NCBI GenBank assembly: GCA_964448115.1
Contig: CAYUVA010000004.1
Location: forward strand, 70,227-134,226
Direction: 5' to 3'
DNA length: 64,000 nt
Source: CAYUVA01 sp964448115 [NCBI: uncultured bacterium]
GTDB lineage: Bacteria; CAYUVA01
The notes beneath the pieces are model-generated. The model made no database searches. It was not told where the DNA came from and was given only the letters and a program-made list of their open reading frames with translations. Both the position numbers and the translations under genes were made by a program. This document shows, one piece after another, positions 9,310 through 20,538 of the stretch. The number at the start of each line of letters is the position of its first letter. The first letter of the stretch is position 1.

Positions 9310-12300
9310 TTGAAGATGAAAAACAACCTGAGTATATGCCTCGCTTTTCTTTTTTTATTCATCTTTCTTCCCTTTGCCTCGCTCAATGCAACTCCCACTC
9401 CTACACCGACATGGGTGGCACAGGATACCTACGGATACGAGGGCAGGATAGACGATACTTATCGATGGTATAGCATAGAGGATGGAACCGCGCTCACCTT
9501 GAGCGATGATTCATACACCAGGATTGATCTCCCGTTTGACTTCAGGTTTTACGGCATGGACTACAATCACTGCTATGTCAACTCCAATGGACAGATCTGC
9601 TTTGGTACGCCGAGCATTGAGCATGTTAACGCGCCCATTCCCAGTGCATCGTTGCCTAATAACTTCGCCGCTGGACTGTGGGCGGATCTCGACCCGGCGG
9701 ATCTTTTCGTGATCGAGGGGGTCTTCTACAAGTCCCTTGGCACAGCCCCCAAGCGGGTTGCGGTCGTAGAATGGGCTGGAGTGCCTTATGCAACCACCGG
9801 CGCCAACGACCTTTATTTTCAGATCATCCTACAGGAAAGCTCTAACCGTCTTTATTATTCGTATGCCAGCATCCCGGATTATTCCTTTGCTGACGGGCAG
9901 TTCGCAGCGGTGGGGATCGAGAATCCAGACGGAGATGACGGCATTCAATACTGCTATAGGGAAAAGGGCAAGCTGTGGGAAAACCTAACATTGAGATTTA
10001 CTCCCCCTGATGACCTGCCGCCGGTGATCTCCGAGAGATACCCGGCTGCCGATGCCAACTCGGTTTACAACAACAGCATCATCCGGTTGGAAATAGTGGA
10101 TTCACTTAGCGGCGTGGATTCCAATTCCATTTACATGGAGGTTAACGGCAGCGAGGTTTCTCTAGCGATGGCTTCCGTGCCCGAAGGATACGATATTAGA
10201 TACACACCACCGGCTCCGTTCGCAGATCTTCAAACGGTAGTGGTTTATATAGAGGCTTCGGATAATGCAGGCACGCCCAATACTCTCTACGAGTATTACA
10301 CATTTACCACCGGCGCAGATCTGAATGACACAGTGGCGCCTTATCCTTATGATCTATCACCATTTCCAGGTCAGATCATAGTCTCCACCGAAACGACAAT
10401 ATCGCTTAAAATAAAGGACGATGAAACCTGCGTGGATAAAGGCTCCCTTTTCATCACCGTGGAGGGGGCTCCGGTAACGCCAGAGTCTTTCATCTACCCG
10501 ATCCCTGGCGGATACGAGGTTTACTATGTGCCTGAGACACCATTTGGCTATACGCAGGTGGTGGATATAACGGTAAGCGCCTCTGACTTGAGCTTCCCCT
10601 CGCAAGCGATGCAGCCTTACAGTTATAGCTTTACAATATACAATGTTCCCACAGCTACGCCGACCTTTACTCCCACCGATACCCCGACCTTCACCGATAC
10701 GCCCACCGCAACCGACACGCCGATTTACACTGCCACTCCCACCAGTACGCCAACTGCCACCGAGACCTGGCACTGGCCGGGTCCCACCGATACACCTACG
10801 CCTACCAATACGCCTACGGTTACCCCTACCCAGGCGATATCAGTGCTTATCGTCTCTGATGACGATGCGTATCCCAACTACGAGGCGGGGGGCTTGACCG
10901 GTGCAGGCTACTACCAATCAATATTAGGCTCCAGCTATGCGGTTACCATCTGGTACGAAAAGATAAGCGGCAGACCATCGCTATCAACGCTGCAAAGCTA
11001 CGACCTGGTGATATGGAGCACGGGGGATTACAGCACCTACGCGCCGGACAGCACCGATCGCACTACCATAGAAAATTATCTTGCCGGGGGCGGAAGGTTG
11101 TTAATAAGCGGTTGCTTTATCGGCATGGATAATGGTAACAACCACTTCTTCAATGATGTCCTGGGCGCTTATTATATTTTCAATGAGAGCATGGAGGATG
11201 TTCTAGTAGCCGACTATAGCCATCCGCTAGCAGATGGCTTCCATTCGGTTGCCGATACCATCAAGCTTATCGATGCCCCCTCAAAGCTGGTATATGATCC
11301 GGACTTGATAGGAATAATGCCTGGCTCAAATACCATCTTCATGCGCGGATTGGAGAGTGAAACCCCGATACTTCCATGCGTGATAGGCAAGGAGACCGTG
11401 GACTTCAAGCTGGTATATATTTCGTTGCCTATTTACCTTTTCCCTGACAATGAGCGCCAGGTGCTGGTCGAAAATGCAGTGAATTATCTGCTAGCCCCGT
11501 TGTCAACGCCGACGCCGACTCCCTTGCCTTCATCAATCGGCTATCTTGTCCCTCTTTGGGACGGCGGCAGGGTGGTTGAGATCGATAATCGAGGTCAGAT
11601 CGGCTGGGAGATCCCCTCGCTTGTTCACCCCGTGCAAGCTCAGAGGCTTTATAATAAGAATACGCTGGTAACCCAGACAAATACTAACCCCTCGGTTCTC
11701 GAATTTGACTATAACGGGGAGCTGGTCTGGGCTTATTATGACCTGGTAAATCCGACCGATGCGATGCGCACCGCCAGCGAGGAGACCTTGATCTGCGATC
11801 CCGGACAAGGTAGGGTGCTACAGGTCAATCTTGACAAGGAGACTACCTGGAGCGTGGATGGCTTGAGCCTGCCGGTCTCAGCGCAGCGGCTTGATAACGG
11901 CAATACACTCATCGCCGAGTATAGCGCCGGCAGGGTGATCGAGGTTGCTCCCAACCAAAACATCGTATGGAGCTATGATGATTTAAGTGGTCCCACCGAT
12001 GCGCAGAGGCTCGATAACGGTAACACCTTGATCGCCGATGATGCCGGTGGCAGGGTCATCGAGGTGGATCCCCTCGGCGAGATAGTGTGGGGCTTTGCGA
12101 CCATAGAGGCGATCAACAAGATCCAGCGCACCCCCTTGGGAACTACCCTGGTAGCGCATCCGGATATCTCGACAATCCTGGAGGGGAGCTTGGAGGGATA
12201 TATCAACTGGGAGTACTACATAGATGGCTCTCCGCAAGGCTGCCGACTGGTCGGAGATTTCGAGCCTCCCTACACCGAGAATCACCAGCCGGCTATGGAT

Positions 12301-14370
12301 GAGCAAGCTGCCTTGCTCAACTCGTGCATATACCTGGTGGTCAAGGACGATTATGAGGGTGTGGATCCCGACTCGCTGTGGATGCAGGTCAATGATCTCA
12401 ATGTAGCAGCTCAGCTCGAAAAGACAGCGGTTAAGGGGGGATATGCCATCAAGTACTGCCCAGGCTCAAATTATGCACAGAATCAGCAGGTAAGGGTGCA
12501 GGTTCGTGCTTGCGATCTTGACCATACGCCAAAGTACATGCCTGCCGAGTTCTATACATTCACCACCGGGTTCACTCCGGATACTGACACGCAGCCACCT
12601 TATATCGAGAGCTTCTCTCCAGCCAATGGCAGCGAGAATGTCGATGCAAACAAGACTATAAGCCTGCGCATAAGCGATACGCATCTTACCGTGGATGCAG
12701 GTTCGCTTGATATCAGGATAGAGGGTGTTCCTTACGGTTCGTGGGCACGCGGAATATTCATGCCCCTTGCAAGTGGGATTGATGTAATATTGGTGCCTTA
12801 TGAGCCGCTGCCCTTCGGCCAGATGATAAATGTCTCCATAGATGCCTGCGATACAGCCATAATCCCCAACTGCTTTGCCTCGGTCCAGGAGTATAGCTTC
12901 CGGGTAGAATTCGCCGCCACCCCCACATCGACACCGACCGCCACTCAAACCGCTACTCCGACCATAACCCCCACTGCCACGCCGAGCGCCACACCCACGA
13001 TGACCGCTACCGGTATCCCGACCAGCTCTCCGACGCGGAGCCCGACCATGACGCCGACTGTAACTGCTACCCCGACCAACACATTTACCCCCGCGATGAC
13101 CTCCACTCCCACCCTGACCCCTACCAGGACATCGACACTTACCCGAACAGCTACCCCGACGCCTACAGTTACATCTACCCCGACCGATACCATGGTTCCA
13201 ACAAATACTGGTACGCCGACCTCTACGATGACCGCCACGCCGAGCAAGACTCCCACGGTAACGCCGACCTTTACACCGTCGCGCACCCCGACCTCCACTT
13301 CCACCGGCACCCCATGCTATTATGATGATGTTTACGAGCAGGGCGGTGGTAACGACACCCATGAGAGCGCCAAGCCGATCTCCGATACCGGAGGCGTTCA
13401 GAAGCACTACTATTGCAGCTCCAGCGATCAGGATTGGGCTTACTTCTACGGCATCACCAACCGGCGATACACCATTTGGACATCACGGTTGGGGAGCGAG
13501 GCTGATACATCGCTCTACCTGTATAACAACCTGATGCAGCTCATCGATTATAATGATAACTATGCAGGAACCTTGGCTTCGCGTATCGAGTACGAGACCG
13601 GCTCCAGCTACGGGATCCTATATGTTAAATCTATCGATGCACAGGGTGGCTGGGGAAGCGATGCCTATTACGATATGCAGGTGATCTTCCAGGTCTATAC
13701 CCCGACAGCGGTTCCCACCAGTACCCCGACTCGCACCCCCACGCCGTCGAACACGCCGACGGTAACCAACACCCCAACGCAGTCTCCCACCGCGACCCCG
13801 ACCGGCACTTGTACTGGCACTCCTACCTCAACCCCAACCTATTCACCGACTGCTACTGCTACACCAACTAGCACCCAGACTAACTTGCCCACCAGCACTC
13901 CCACCACCACCTCTACCCCGACGGCATCTCCCACCATGCTGCCCAGCAGCACACCGACAGTAACCATGATACCGACCAATACCCCCAGCAGCACTCCATC
14001 TCCGACCGCCACGCCATCTGCGAGTCCGACCCGCACACCGACGCCCACTAAGCCTATCTCGGAGCCGGTGGTCTCCGTGGCTGGTTACATGACCACGGAG
14101 CTGTACTCGACTTTAGGCGGATACTTGAGTATCCTTGCGGTTGCCAGCAGCCCGGACAACTTCAAGATCGTAAGCGTCGAGCTTTATTATGGTCAAGAAG
14201 CGACCGGATTGATGCTTCCCATTGCGGACCCGGTGAACAATGTATTTATCTGGGAAGGTATATATGTAGGTCCGGGCGCGCCGCCGGGCAGGTACCCTGT
14301 GGAGATGATGGCTACTGATCAGTATGATAATCAAAGCGCGCTGTGGCCGTACCTGAATGTTGGTGAGTAG
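9310..14370 (+). CDS. Giant secreted multidomain protein with Thr-Pro stalks
   Basis: This protein has 1686 residues and a clear signal peptide ([20 protein letters not shown], cleaved before a short TP run). Domains in order, by approximate residue: 35-230, a beta domain of the kind that starts with [12 protein letters not shown]; two Ig-like SbsA-type domains (232-440); Thr-Pro stalk 1 (446-508); a ThuA/amidotransferase-like flavodoxin fold (509-728, [17 protein letters not shown] and [15 protein letters not shown]); a beta-propeller-like repeat region (740-980, recurring [12 protein letters not shown] and GGRVIEVDP); two more Ig-like domains (985-1200); stalk 2 (1201-1334); a PPC-type domain (1335-1460); stalk 3 (1462-1582); and a C-terminal domain (1582-1686) shared with two other secreted proteins in this window. 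No sortase or membrane anchor is visible. It is probably a cell-surface or extracellular adhesin or scaffold; its function is unknown. The TP stalks are likely glycosylated (inference). Confidence 0.85.
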   Translation: MKMKNNLSICLAFLFLFIFLPFASLNATPTPTPTWVAQDTYGYEGRIDDTYRWYSIEDGTALTLSDDSYTRIDLPFDFRFYGMDYNHCYVNSNGQICFGTPSIEHVNAPIPSASLPNNFAAGLWADLDPADLFVIEGVFYKSLGTAPKRVAVVEWAGVPYATTGANDLYFQIILQESSNRLYYSYASIPDYSFADGQFAAVGIENPDGDDGIQYCYREKGKLWENLTLRFTPPDDLPPVISERYPAADANSVYNNSIIRLEIVDSLSGVDSNSIYMEVNGSEVSLAMASVPEGYDIRYTPPAPFADLQTVVVYIEASDNAGTPNTLYEYYTFTTGADLNDTVAPYPYDLSPFPGQIIVSTETTISLKIKDDETCVDKGSLFITVEGAPVTPESFIYPIPGGYEVYYVPETPFGYTQVVDITVSASDLSFPSQAMQPYSYSFTIYNVPTATPTFTPTDTPTFTDTPTATDTPIYTATPTSTPTATETWHWPGPTDTPTPTNTPTVTPTQAISVLIVSDDDAYPNYEAGGLTGAGYYQSILGSSYAVTIWYEKISGRPSLSTLQSYDLVIWSTGDYSTYAPDSTDRTTIENYLAGGGRLLISGCFIGMDNGNNHFFNDVLGAYYIFNESMEDVLVADYSHPLADGFHSVADTIKLIDAPSKLVYDPDLIGIMPGSNTIFMRGLESETPILPCVIGKETVDFKLVYISLPIYLFPDNERQVLVENAVNYLLAPLSTPTPTPLPSSIGYLVPLWDGGRVVEIDNRGQIGWEIPSLVHPVQAQRLYNKNTLVTQTNTNPSVLEFDYNGELVWAYYDLVNPTDAMRTASEETLICDPGQGRVLQVNLDKETTWSVDGLSLPVSAQRLDNGNTLIAEYSAGRVIEVAPNQNIVWSYDDLSGPTDAQRLDNGNTLIADDAGGRVIEVDPLGEIVWGFATIEAINKIQRTPLGTTLVAHPDISTILEGSLEGYINWEYYIDGSPQGCRLVGDFEPPYTENHQPAMDEQAALLNSCIYLVVKDDYEGVDPDSLWMQVNDLNVAAQLEKTAVKGGYAIKYCPGSNYAQNQQVRVQVRACDLDHTPKYMPAEFYTFTTGFTPDTDTQPPYIESFSPANGSENVDANKTISLRISDTHLTVDAGSLDIRIEGVPYGSWARGIFMPLASGIDVILVPYEPLPFGQMINVSIDACDTAIIPNCFASVQEYSFRVEFAATPTSTPTATQTATPTITPTATPSATPTMTATGIPTSSPTRSPTMTPTVTATPTNTFTPAMTSTPTLTPTRTSTLTRTATPTPTVTSTPTDTMVPTNTGTPTSTMTATPSKTPTVTPTFTPSRTPTSTSTGTPCYYDDVYEQGGGNDTHESAKPISDTGGVQKHYYCSSSDQDWAYFYGITNRRYTIWTSRLGSEADTSLYLYNNLMQLIDYNDNYAGTLASRIEYETGSSYGILYVKSIDAQGGWGSDAYYDMQVIFQVYTPTAVPTSTPTRTPTPSNTPTVTNTPTQSPTATPTGTCTGTPTSTPTYSPTATATPTSTQTNLPTSTPTTTSTPTASPTMLPSSTPTVTMIPTNTPSSTPSPTATPSASPTRTPTPTKPISEPVVSVAGYMTTELYSTLGGYLSILAVASSPDNFKIVSVELYYGQEATGLMLPIADPVNNVFIWEGIYVGPGAPPGRYPVEMMATDQYDNQSALWPYLNVGE

Positions 14371-14409
14371 ATTTTATGGCGCTCCAAGATGACCTGGTAA
14401 GGTTTACTG

Positions 14410-15756
14410 GTGAAGAATGGTAGCACCAAACGGCTCGTCTTGATAGTCCTATTCGGGCTATTGCTTCGCCTTTTATATGTTGTCTATCTTGATAGCGGCT
14501 TTCCCATAAGCGATAGCCTTGATTACGACAAGCGAGCCATGAGCCTGCTTGATGGTCGTGGCTACGGCGACACCTTTCGCCCCCCGCTGTGTCCATTTTT
14601 TCTGGCAGTTGTCTATTGGCTCTTCGGTCATCAGTATCTTGCAGTCAAGCTCATCCAGTCCTTGTTCAGCGCGGGCACAATATTGCTGGCTTATGTTTTG
14701 GGCAAAATGCTCTTTGATAATCATGCAGCGCTGGCTGGCGCCCTGATAGTAGCCATGTATCCGAGCCTGATCATAAACTGCGGGCAACTGCTGAGTGAAA
14801 CGGTCTATACTGCAATTCTGACCGCCATGGTGCTATTGGTGATAATTGCCTCCAGATCGAAAAGAAGATGGCTGCTCAGGGCAGCAGCCGGGTTTCTCAT
14901 GGGATTGGGGACCCTAGGCAAACCGGTTCTTCTGATGTTCGTGCCCTTTTGGTTGGTCTATGAAACAGTGAGCCATAAAAGCCTATTCATAGCACTAAGA
15001 AACCTGCTTCCTTGCATTTTAGCTGCCCTGTTCGCCATAGCTCCCTGGATCGCCTACAATTTTGCCAGGTATGATCGCTTTATATATATTGACACTAATG
15101 GGGGCTTCAATTTCTGGGTAGGCAATAACCCGCAATCGACCGGCAAGATGGAGGAATATGCAGTCGCAGCCTATTTTGAGTTCAGCGATGATTTCGAGCG
15201 CCAGCGGGAGCTTTACAAGCGAGCCTTGAGATTCATCAGGGACAATCCAATCCACTTCTTGAGGCTGTTCATTGCCAAGGTGCGAATCTTCACCGGCATC
15301 GAGGGTCGCCAGTTCAGCCATCTTTATGTTACCAACTACTACGGCAAGATCCCCACATTATCTTTGTTTATCATGTTATCAGCCATTGTTATCTCCTTCC
15401 CTTTACTAGCCATTTTTTTTCTGATCGGCTTATTTATGCTACCTCGCATGGAGTACGGCTTGGGGCTTATGCTGACGCTGTTGGGGTACTATATACTTAT
15501 TCACGCCTTATCGGTAACTGAGGCTCGCTATCATTTTCCGGTGGTGCCGCTTTTGGCAACGCTAGCGGGGTATGGAATGATAAAAACAAAGGAGCTTCAT
15601 ATAGCAATGAAAAAATCCTCCAAGGCTAAGCTGTTGGCAATTGTGAGCATATTGGGGATTTTGCTAATCTCTTGGAGTTTACAGATCATCGCATTTATCC
15701 CCCGGGCACAGACAATGCTTGCGCCGCTAGGCAATGTCTCCTTTTTGCCATATTGA
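14410..15756 (+). CDS. GT39-family (PMT/ArnT-like) membrane glycosyltransferase
   Basis: The protein has 448 residues from a GTG start 39 bases after the secreted protein. TM1 is followed by the GT-C loop SGFPISDSLDYDKRAMSLLDGRGYGDTFRPPLCPFF (read as two adjoining motifs: an acidic D-x-x-D-Y loop, then a RPPLxP turn typical of family 39). About ten TM segments follow, with the GTLGKPVLLMF and NFWVGNNPQSTGK loops seen in undecaprenyl-phosphate-sugar transferases. Its position directly behind the Thr-Pro stalk protein suggests, but does not prove, that it glycosylates that product. Confidence 0.75.
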   Translation: MKNGSTKRLVLIVLFGLLLRLLYVVYLDSGFPISDSLDYDKRAMSLLDGRGYGDTFRPPLCPFFLAVVYWLFGHQYLAVKLIQSLFSAGTILLAYVLGKMLFDNHAALAGALIVAMYPSLIINCGQLLSETVYTAILTAMVLLVIIASRSKRRWLLRAAAGFLMGLGTLGKPVLLMFVPFWLVYETVSHKSLFIALRNLLPCILAALFAIAPWIAYNFARYDRFIYIDTNGGFNFWVGNNPQSTGKMEEYAVAAYFEFSDDFERQRELYKRALRFIRDNPIHFLRLFIAKVRIFTGIEGRQFSHLYVTNYYGKIPTLSLFIMLSAIVISFPLLAIFFLIGLFMLPRMEYGLGLMLTLLGYYILIHALSVTEARYHFPVVPLLATLAGYGMIKTKELHIAMKKSSKAKLLAIVSILGILLISWSLQIIAFIPRAQTMLAPLGNVSFLPY

Positions 15757-15814
15757 TGTCTATTATGTTTTAATGCTGGCGCAAAATCCTAAAAGGTATT
15801 ATATTATATATACA

Positions 15815-16193
15815 AGGCAAGACAGCCGGGTGGTCGCTGTGAGCCTAATACTCGCAGAGGAAAGTCCGAACTCCACAGGGCAGGACGCTGGGTAACACCC
15901 AGAGGGGGCGACCCCATGGAAAGTGCCACAGAGAACAGACCGCCTAAGCAGCCATCGCAGGCTGCCGGCAAGGGTGAAACGGTAGGGTAAGAGCCTACCA
16001 GCAAGGGAGGCGACTCCCCTGGCTCGGCAAACCCCGTCCGGAGCAAGACCATGTATAGGAGCGATACTAGGGCTGCCCGCCCGATGCTCCAGGGTAGGTC
16101 GCAACGAGGCTGTCGGCAACGGCAGACCCTAGATTAATGACCACCATCCCGCTTTATTGGGATACAGAATTCGGCTTACAGGCTGTCTTGCCA
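15815..16193 (+). ncRNA. rnpB: RNase P RNA, bacterial type A
   Basis: This is the catalytic RNA of RNase P, which matures tRNA 5' ends. The 5' and 3' ends form a perfect 12-bp P1 helix: GGCAAGACAGCC (15816-15827) pairs with GGCTGTCTTGCC (16181-16192). Conserved regions visible inside are AGAGGAAAGTCCGAACTCC (from about 15856), ACAGACCGCC, AGGGTGAAACGGTAGGGTAA, CCCCGTCCGGAGCAAGACCA and the 3' GAATTCGGCTTACAGG. The length of about 378 nt and the order of motifs fit type A. It is flanked by a GT-C gene upstream and a convergent gene fragment downstream. Confidence 0.97.
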
Positions 16194-16367
16194 CTACTTT
16201 GCTAATACCACTCGGATTTTGAAAGAGTTGTTTTTATCGATTATATTTGGCAGCAATGGAACCGAATGATTATCGCAACTTAGATATTCTACAATGGGCT
16301 TTGGGGTTTCATCCACCTCCTGCAACTTTAACCATTTACCTAAGCAGCAGATAGGGCGATCCCTACT
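16194..16367 (-). pseudogene. Out-of-frame coding tail, possible lost C-terminus of the adjacent gene
   Basis: In the +1 frame relative to the upstream 840-residue gene, 57 codons are open across its stop codon and run to a TAG that abuts rnpB. The translation is protein-like: WLKLQEVDETPKPIVEYL, then SVPLLPNIIDKNNSFKIRVV. There is no good start codon or ribosome-binding site for a separate gene. It may be the former C-terminal end of the GT-C/ILEI protein cut off by a frameshift, or debris of another gene. A sequencing or assembly error is also possible. Confidence 0.35.
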
Positions 16368-18885
16368 TTATCACCAGGTTTGAAAATGCAACCGCTAGAT
16401 CCCTGGTGTCAGTAGAGACGCCAATGGTAATGCGATTGTGCATCAAGGGGATCTTACTTTGTTGTGCCGTCCCCTTTTTAGCTCCCTTCACCCCCACTGC
16501 CGCGCCGAGGTAGGGGGTGTACTCGATGCCGAAGCCCTCCAGCTCACGCACAAGCTCGGATCGTATAGGGAAGAATCCCCTAAGCTCGCAGAATATTTGC
16601 ACCAGCTTGTCACCAGGCATTTCTTTGATCTTGTCCATGAATTCTCGAGCTTCCAGGGGACTCTTTAGAGGGGTGGCGCGGTCAATAAAGTTGATGCTCC
16701 AGTTATCCATATCCAGAGCAGCCAGAGTCCAATACTTATACCTTAAAGACCATCGAGCATTCCTTTTAGCGAACAGTCTTTCAAAGATGCTCTCGGTTAT
16801 TTTTAATGCCTTGAATTTATCGAAGATTAAAGCGATAGTGCTATCCTTCAATGCCAGGGCGATGATGGTTCCCTGCGGCAGGCTTCGCAGATAGGCAACC
16901 ATCCGCTCGCTCTCCCCTGCATTCCAATGGATATTGAAACAATCACGCCTGATAATCTCGCCGCTTTCGGGCTCGATTGCCACCAGGTTGTAACCCAACC
17001 CCTCCGGGGAGTGATTGATTCCATCTATGACAATATGTGCCGAGTTGCCGTTATGATAAGAGGTTGCATCAATCAGGATCCCTACCGGGGACCGAATTCC
17101 AGTGGCGCCTATCATAAAATCTCCAAGCGGAAAGTTGCAAGGCTTGCTCGTGTAGTTATAACGCAATTGAAGGGCATTGACTCCTTTCTTGAGGAATTTT
17201 GGGGGAACGATTGCTGGATAATCATGCCAGCCGCCCTCCAGTAATTCAAAGGTCTTCAGGAAATGTCCATTGATGAAGATGGTAACCTTGCGCGGGGGAA
17301 TATCATCATAAATAAGCGGATGCAGATGGAGGCTAATCAAATGCATCCTATCGCTAAGCTGCGGAAGCCAAAGCATGCTCTCCTCGCCGACGCTCCAGCG
17401 GTATGGAGTGCCATCGCTCCAGTTCTCGGCGGGACCCCACCCTTTTGCCAGGTACTTCTCGTGCTGGGAGACGCAACAGCCAAGCACGAACTCCTCTTTG
17501 GGTTTAGAATCGACCATTGGTGGAGGAACGGGAGCGCCAAAAAGCAATCTGGAAAAAACAGAAACCGATCGGTACCTGGCGCCATACCATAGGTGCCTGA
17601 GCATACCAGGGCAATACCCAATCGCCTGGTAATGATTAGCCGGCTCCATAGCGCCGAACGATCCACGCGTAAACTCCATAGAAAGCAACATGTTCCAACC
17701 AACAAGAAACACAATTATCAGCGCAATAATTGTTCTTACAAAGCCAATCTTCAGGCTGCGCACCCTCTGGAGCAATGCAGCCAATCCAAAGGCAAATATC
17801 GGGGTGCAGTTGATGAATCGCCTGGCTCCATAAGCCTGACCGCCCCACCAGTCCCACACCGTGCTGTTGAGATACCACTGCAGGATGAAAACGCATAGAA
17901 GCAAAATAGACAGTATGCGAAGTTCGCCTTGATAGGTGGCTTTGTTTGGAGAAAGTGCCCTTTTTGGAAATATGAACAGGTAGCCGATAAATGAAATCCC
18001 AATGATAGGCGTTATATAAAACAAGCCGTTGTTTGCTGAGAAAAGTACCCTGCAAAGCTGGGGATGAAAAAGGTCGAGGAACCCCCTGCCCTGTGGAATA
18101 GTGAGGATCGAGCTATACATAACTCGCCATACCAACAACTGGGGTAGAAATACCATCAAAGCGCCGATGCCCAAAGGAATGACTGAAACGAGTAATCTTT
18201 TAAGCCATAAATCTTCATGCCTTATTCTATCCATGATAAAAGCAAGTATTATCAAGGCAAATAAAATATTCTGCCAACGAACCAATGCGCATAATCCCAG
18301 GCAAAGCCCAATAATAAGCCATCTTTTTACATCGCTTTTCGGCTTGAAATTCAGGCTCATATATAAAAACAAGATTACTGCAAAAAACGATACTCCATGC
18401 GACATCGATGGCTCGAAGACAACATAATAGAACAGTGAAGTGCCAAGATAGCTTATAAATGAAGCGCTTTGGGCAACGCCCTTATCGAAATATCTGCACA
18501 AAAGCCTATAGAGCAGCCAAACGCCGAGAATCGAATAAATAAGCGTGCCCAGACAGCTCAGATAAATGGTGGTATTGCTCATGCCATCGGCGATGACCGT
18601 CAGACACTTACCAGCCCTAGCCAACTCGATGGCATATCCGACAAGAAAAAACGGCAACCACAGCAAAGCCACGCCGATTGAGAATACATTGTACTTGAAG
18701 TTGATTTGCCCCTCCACGACAAGCGACTTCAGGTAGATATAATAGTTGATCCCGTCTAACTCCAGCCTCGGATGATCGAAGTGAAAGCAGGCAAATGAGA
18801 ATACTGCCAGGCAAATCCAGGGCAGGTATTTTCCGCCTCGGTTATTTAAGGAATTCCTGTATTCCCGCGCTTTGTGGTTTATCAT
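16363..18885 (-). CDS. GT-C-like membrane protein with C-terminal ILEI/FAM3-like domain
   Basis: This protein has 840 residues. Residues 20-400 hold about 11 TM segments with an early loop RLELDGINYYIYLKSLVVEG, a GT-C style acidic outer loop. Residues 400-590 form a soluble beta region with an NGHFLKTFELLEGGW carbohydrate-binding-like stretch. Residues about 620-830 match the interleukin-like EMT inducer (ILEI, FAM3) domain: SAHIVIDGINHSPEGLGYNL, VAIEPESGEIIRRDCFNIHW, then ERMVAYLRSLPQGTIIALAL. ILEI domains are known from animal FAM3 and POMGNT1, where the domain binds glycans, and also occur in bacteria. A role in recognising a glycan product is inferred. Its start overlaps the stop of the upstream GT39 gene, so the two are coupled. 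Confidence 0.72.
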   Translation of the reverse strand: MINHKAREYRNSLNNRGGKYLPWICLAVFSFACFHFDHPRLELDGINYYIYLKSLVVEGQINFKYNVFSIGVALLWLPFFLVGYAIELARAGKCLTVIADGMSNTTIYLSCLGTLIYSILGVWLLYRLLCRYFDKGVAQSASFISYLGTSLFYYVVFEPSMSHGVSFFAVILFLYMSLNFKPKSDVKRWLIIGLCLGLCALVRWQNILFALIILAFIMDRIRHEDLWLKRLLVSVIPLGIGALMVFLPQLLVWRVMYSSILTIPQGRGFLDLFHPQLCRVLFSANNGLFYITPIIGISFIGYLFIFPKRALSPNKATYQGELRILSILLLCVFILQWYLNSTVWDWWGGQAYGARRFINCTPIFAFGLAALLQRVRSLKIGFVRTIIALIIVFLVGWNMLLSMEFTRGSFGAMEPANHYQAIGYCPGMLRHLWYGARYRSVSVFSRLLFGAPVPPPMVDSKPKEEFVLGCCVSQHEKYLAKGWGPAENWSDGTPYRWSVGEESMLWLPQLSDRMHLISLHLHPLIYDDIPPRKVTIFINGHFLKTFELLEGGWHDYPAIVPPKFLKKGVNALQLRYNYTSKPCNFPLGDFMIGATGIRSPVGILIDATSYHNGNSAHIVIDGINHSPEGLGYNLVAIEPESGEIIRRDCFNIHWNAGESERMVAYLRSLPQGTIIALALKDSTIALIFDKFKALKITESIFERLFAKRNARWSLRYKYWTLAALDMDNWSINFIDRATPLKSPLEAREFMDKIKEMPGDKLVQIFCELRGFFPIRSELVRELEGFGIEYTPYLGAAVGVKGAKKGTAQQSKIPLMHNRITIGVSTDTRDLAVAFSNLVIK

Positions 18886-20381
18886 TACTTCACCTTGAAT
18901 TTGAAAACAATAATATCGAAGTCCTTTAATCTGCTGCTTAATCGTTTCCGGTATAACATTTTAGCTTCGTTGCGCAGCTTATCGAGCAGCACCTCCATCT
19001 CATCAGCATTATAGCTTGTATAAGGAACCACCAGGAAAAGATTTTCGTGCTCTTGCAGCAACCCGGTCAGCCTGGCGAGCAGCTCATCAACATCGTTGCC
19101 GGTGATATCGTGAAGCTCAATTCCGGTTGGCTTGTGATACTTCCAGCTCAGATAGCTGTATGATCCCACGCCGGGGAGCACTTCAGGCACCTTTGCCACA
19201 ACATCGCCAGTTTGATAGGTCTCAATGATAAGAGCATAGGCATCCTGTACGCGCGGCTTGGTGTATCCTCCAAGATTGAACATAAAAAGGACGAAAAGGT
19301 TGATTATCACAAATGCAGAGATAGCAATATATCGAGCGTACTTTCCTGAGAAATGGTAGATCAAGGTTGAAATAAAAAGATAAAAATATGGCAAAAAAAT
19401 GACCATCGGATGGGATCTATATATTACAAGCCCTGTGCCCATCGCAACCGATACCACTAAATATGGCAGCGCCACTGCTGATAATGAGAACACAAGAGCT
19501 GAACGATTTTTTAAGCTAGCCTGTTTTATCCCCAACGCAATGCTCCCCGCCAACCAAAGCACTGCTAAAACATACAACCACGGGAATCGCCCATAGAAAT
19601 CACTGTTACCATAGCCGAGAAATTTTAACACCAAAACGACCATTACTTTGGGAATGGAAACCTCAGGTGCGAATGCAATCGGCTCTCTGAGTTTGCTTAA
19701 ATGACCATACAATGCCCCATGCCATGGCAAAATAGAGCATAAAGCCAAGCTATGAAATACCAAAGAAATCCTTATAGCCTGCTGCCTTCTTGAATGCCAA
19801 AATGAGTATAAAAATAAACTGACTATAAACAAGATGGCAAAGTAATGTGTATAAATCGCAGCTATGGCAAACAATAGATATGCCAAATAATGGCAATATC
19901 GAGCTGATTTTACTGCCATAAAGTAAAATATCGCCGCTGCCAGGCATAACATGGCACAAATCGAATACATGCGCGCCTCTTGGGAGTACCAGGTATGAAA
20001 CGGCGAAATGCAAAGAAAAATCCCGGCGAGCATTCCAATCCATCGATTGGCAATCTTCTTCCCTAGAATATAAAGCAGAAGCACCGACAGGACTCCGCAA
20101 ATCGCCGATAGGAGCCTTGCAGCTACATAACCATGGCCGAATAATGAGATCCAGCAATGAAGCAGCAGGTAATAAAATGGAGGATGAACCTCGACAACTT
20201 GGGGGCTAGTGATATATTTTACGATCTCAGGAGCGCTTTTTTTCGCTACCATTATGCTGAAGGCTTCATCGCCCCAGATGCTCATCCCTCCTAGGTTTAG
20301 AAGCCGTAGAAATAGAGCAAGCAAGGCTAACAGGGAAATGGTGGCTATTTCCTTTTTATCAAGACCTTTGAGCATAAGCAC
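18885..20381 (-). CDS. GT39-family (PMT/ArnT-like) membrane glycosyltransferase
   Basis: The 498-residue polytopic protein has the strong family pattern LLNLGGMSIWGDEAFSIMVA after TM1, where the D-E pair of the first loop binds the metal and phospholipid-sugar in family 39 and ArnT enzymes. EVHPPFYYLLLHCWISLFG is the next conserved loop. TM segments fill residues 85-380, and a short soluble C-terminal domain follows. Members move a sugar from a polyprenyl-phosphate carrier onto protein or lipid on the outer face of the inner membrane. The gene is divergent from recD2 and translationally linked to the ILEI-domain gene downstream. Confidence 0.82.
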   Translation of the reverse strand: MLMLKGLDKKEIATISLLALLALFLRLLNLGGMSIWGDEAFSIMVAKKSAPEIVKYITSPQVVEVHPPFYYLLLHCWISLFGHGYVAARLLSAICGVLSVLLLYILGKKIANRWIGMLAGIFLCISPFHTWYSQEARMYSICAMLCLAAAIFYFMAVKSARYCHYLAYLLFAIAAIYTHYFAILFIVSLFLYSFWHSRRQQAIRISLVFHSLALCSILPWHGALYGHLSKLREPIAFAPEVSIPKVMVVLVLKFLGYGNSDFYGRFPWLYVLAVLWLAGSIALGIKQASLKNRSALVFSLSAVALPYLVVSVAMGTGLVIYRSHPMVIFLPYFYLFISTLIYHFSGKYARYIAISAFVIINLFVLFMFNLGGYTKPRVQDAYALIIETYQTGDVVAKVPEVLPGVGSYSYLSWKYHKPTGIELHDITGNDVDELLARLTGLLQEHENLFLVVPYTSYNADEMEVLLDKLRNEAKMLYRKRLSSRLKDFDIIVFKFKVK

Positions 20382-20538
20382 TCTTTCATATCACTTTATG
20401 CCGATTCATCAGAACCCAATTTTCTTATGCTGATTCTTAGGCTATGGCGATATTATCAATTAACGGCTCGCTTTTACAGACTAACGCTCCTGTCCATTGG
20501 GAGTAAGACTCGGTTTTTTGCTTGTACTTCTTGCTTTT

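Noticed and set aside
12466-13407. Minus-strand Gly/Arg/Val-rich frames opposite the Thr-Pro stalks
   Set aside because: They are complements of ACC/CCG/ACT codons of the stalk repeats on the plus strand, with no start signals and no family likeness.
15799-16119. Minus-strand ORFs across rnpB
   Set aside because: The region is RNase P RNA with a perfect P1 helix and all conserved motifs; the antisense frames are by-products of its GC-rich structure.
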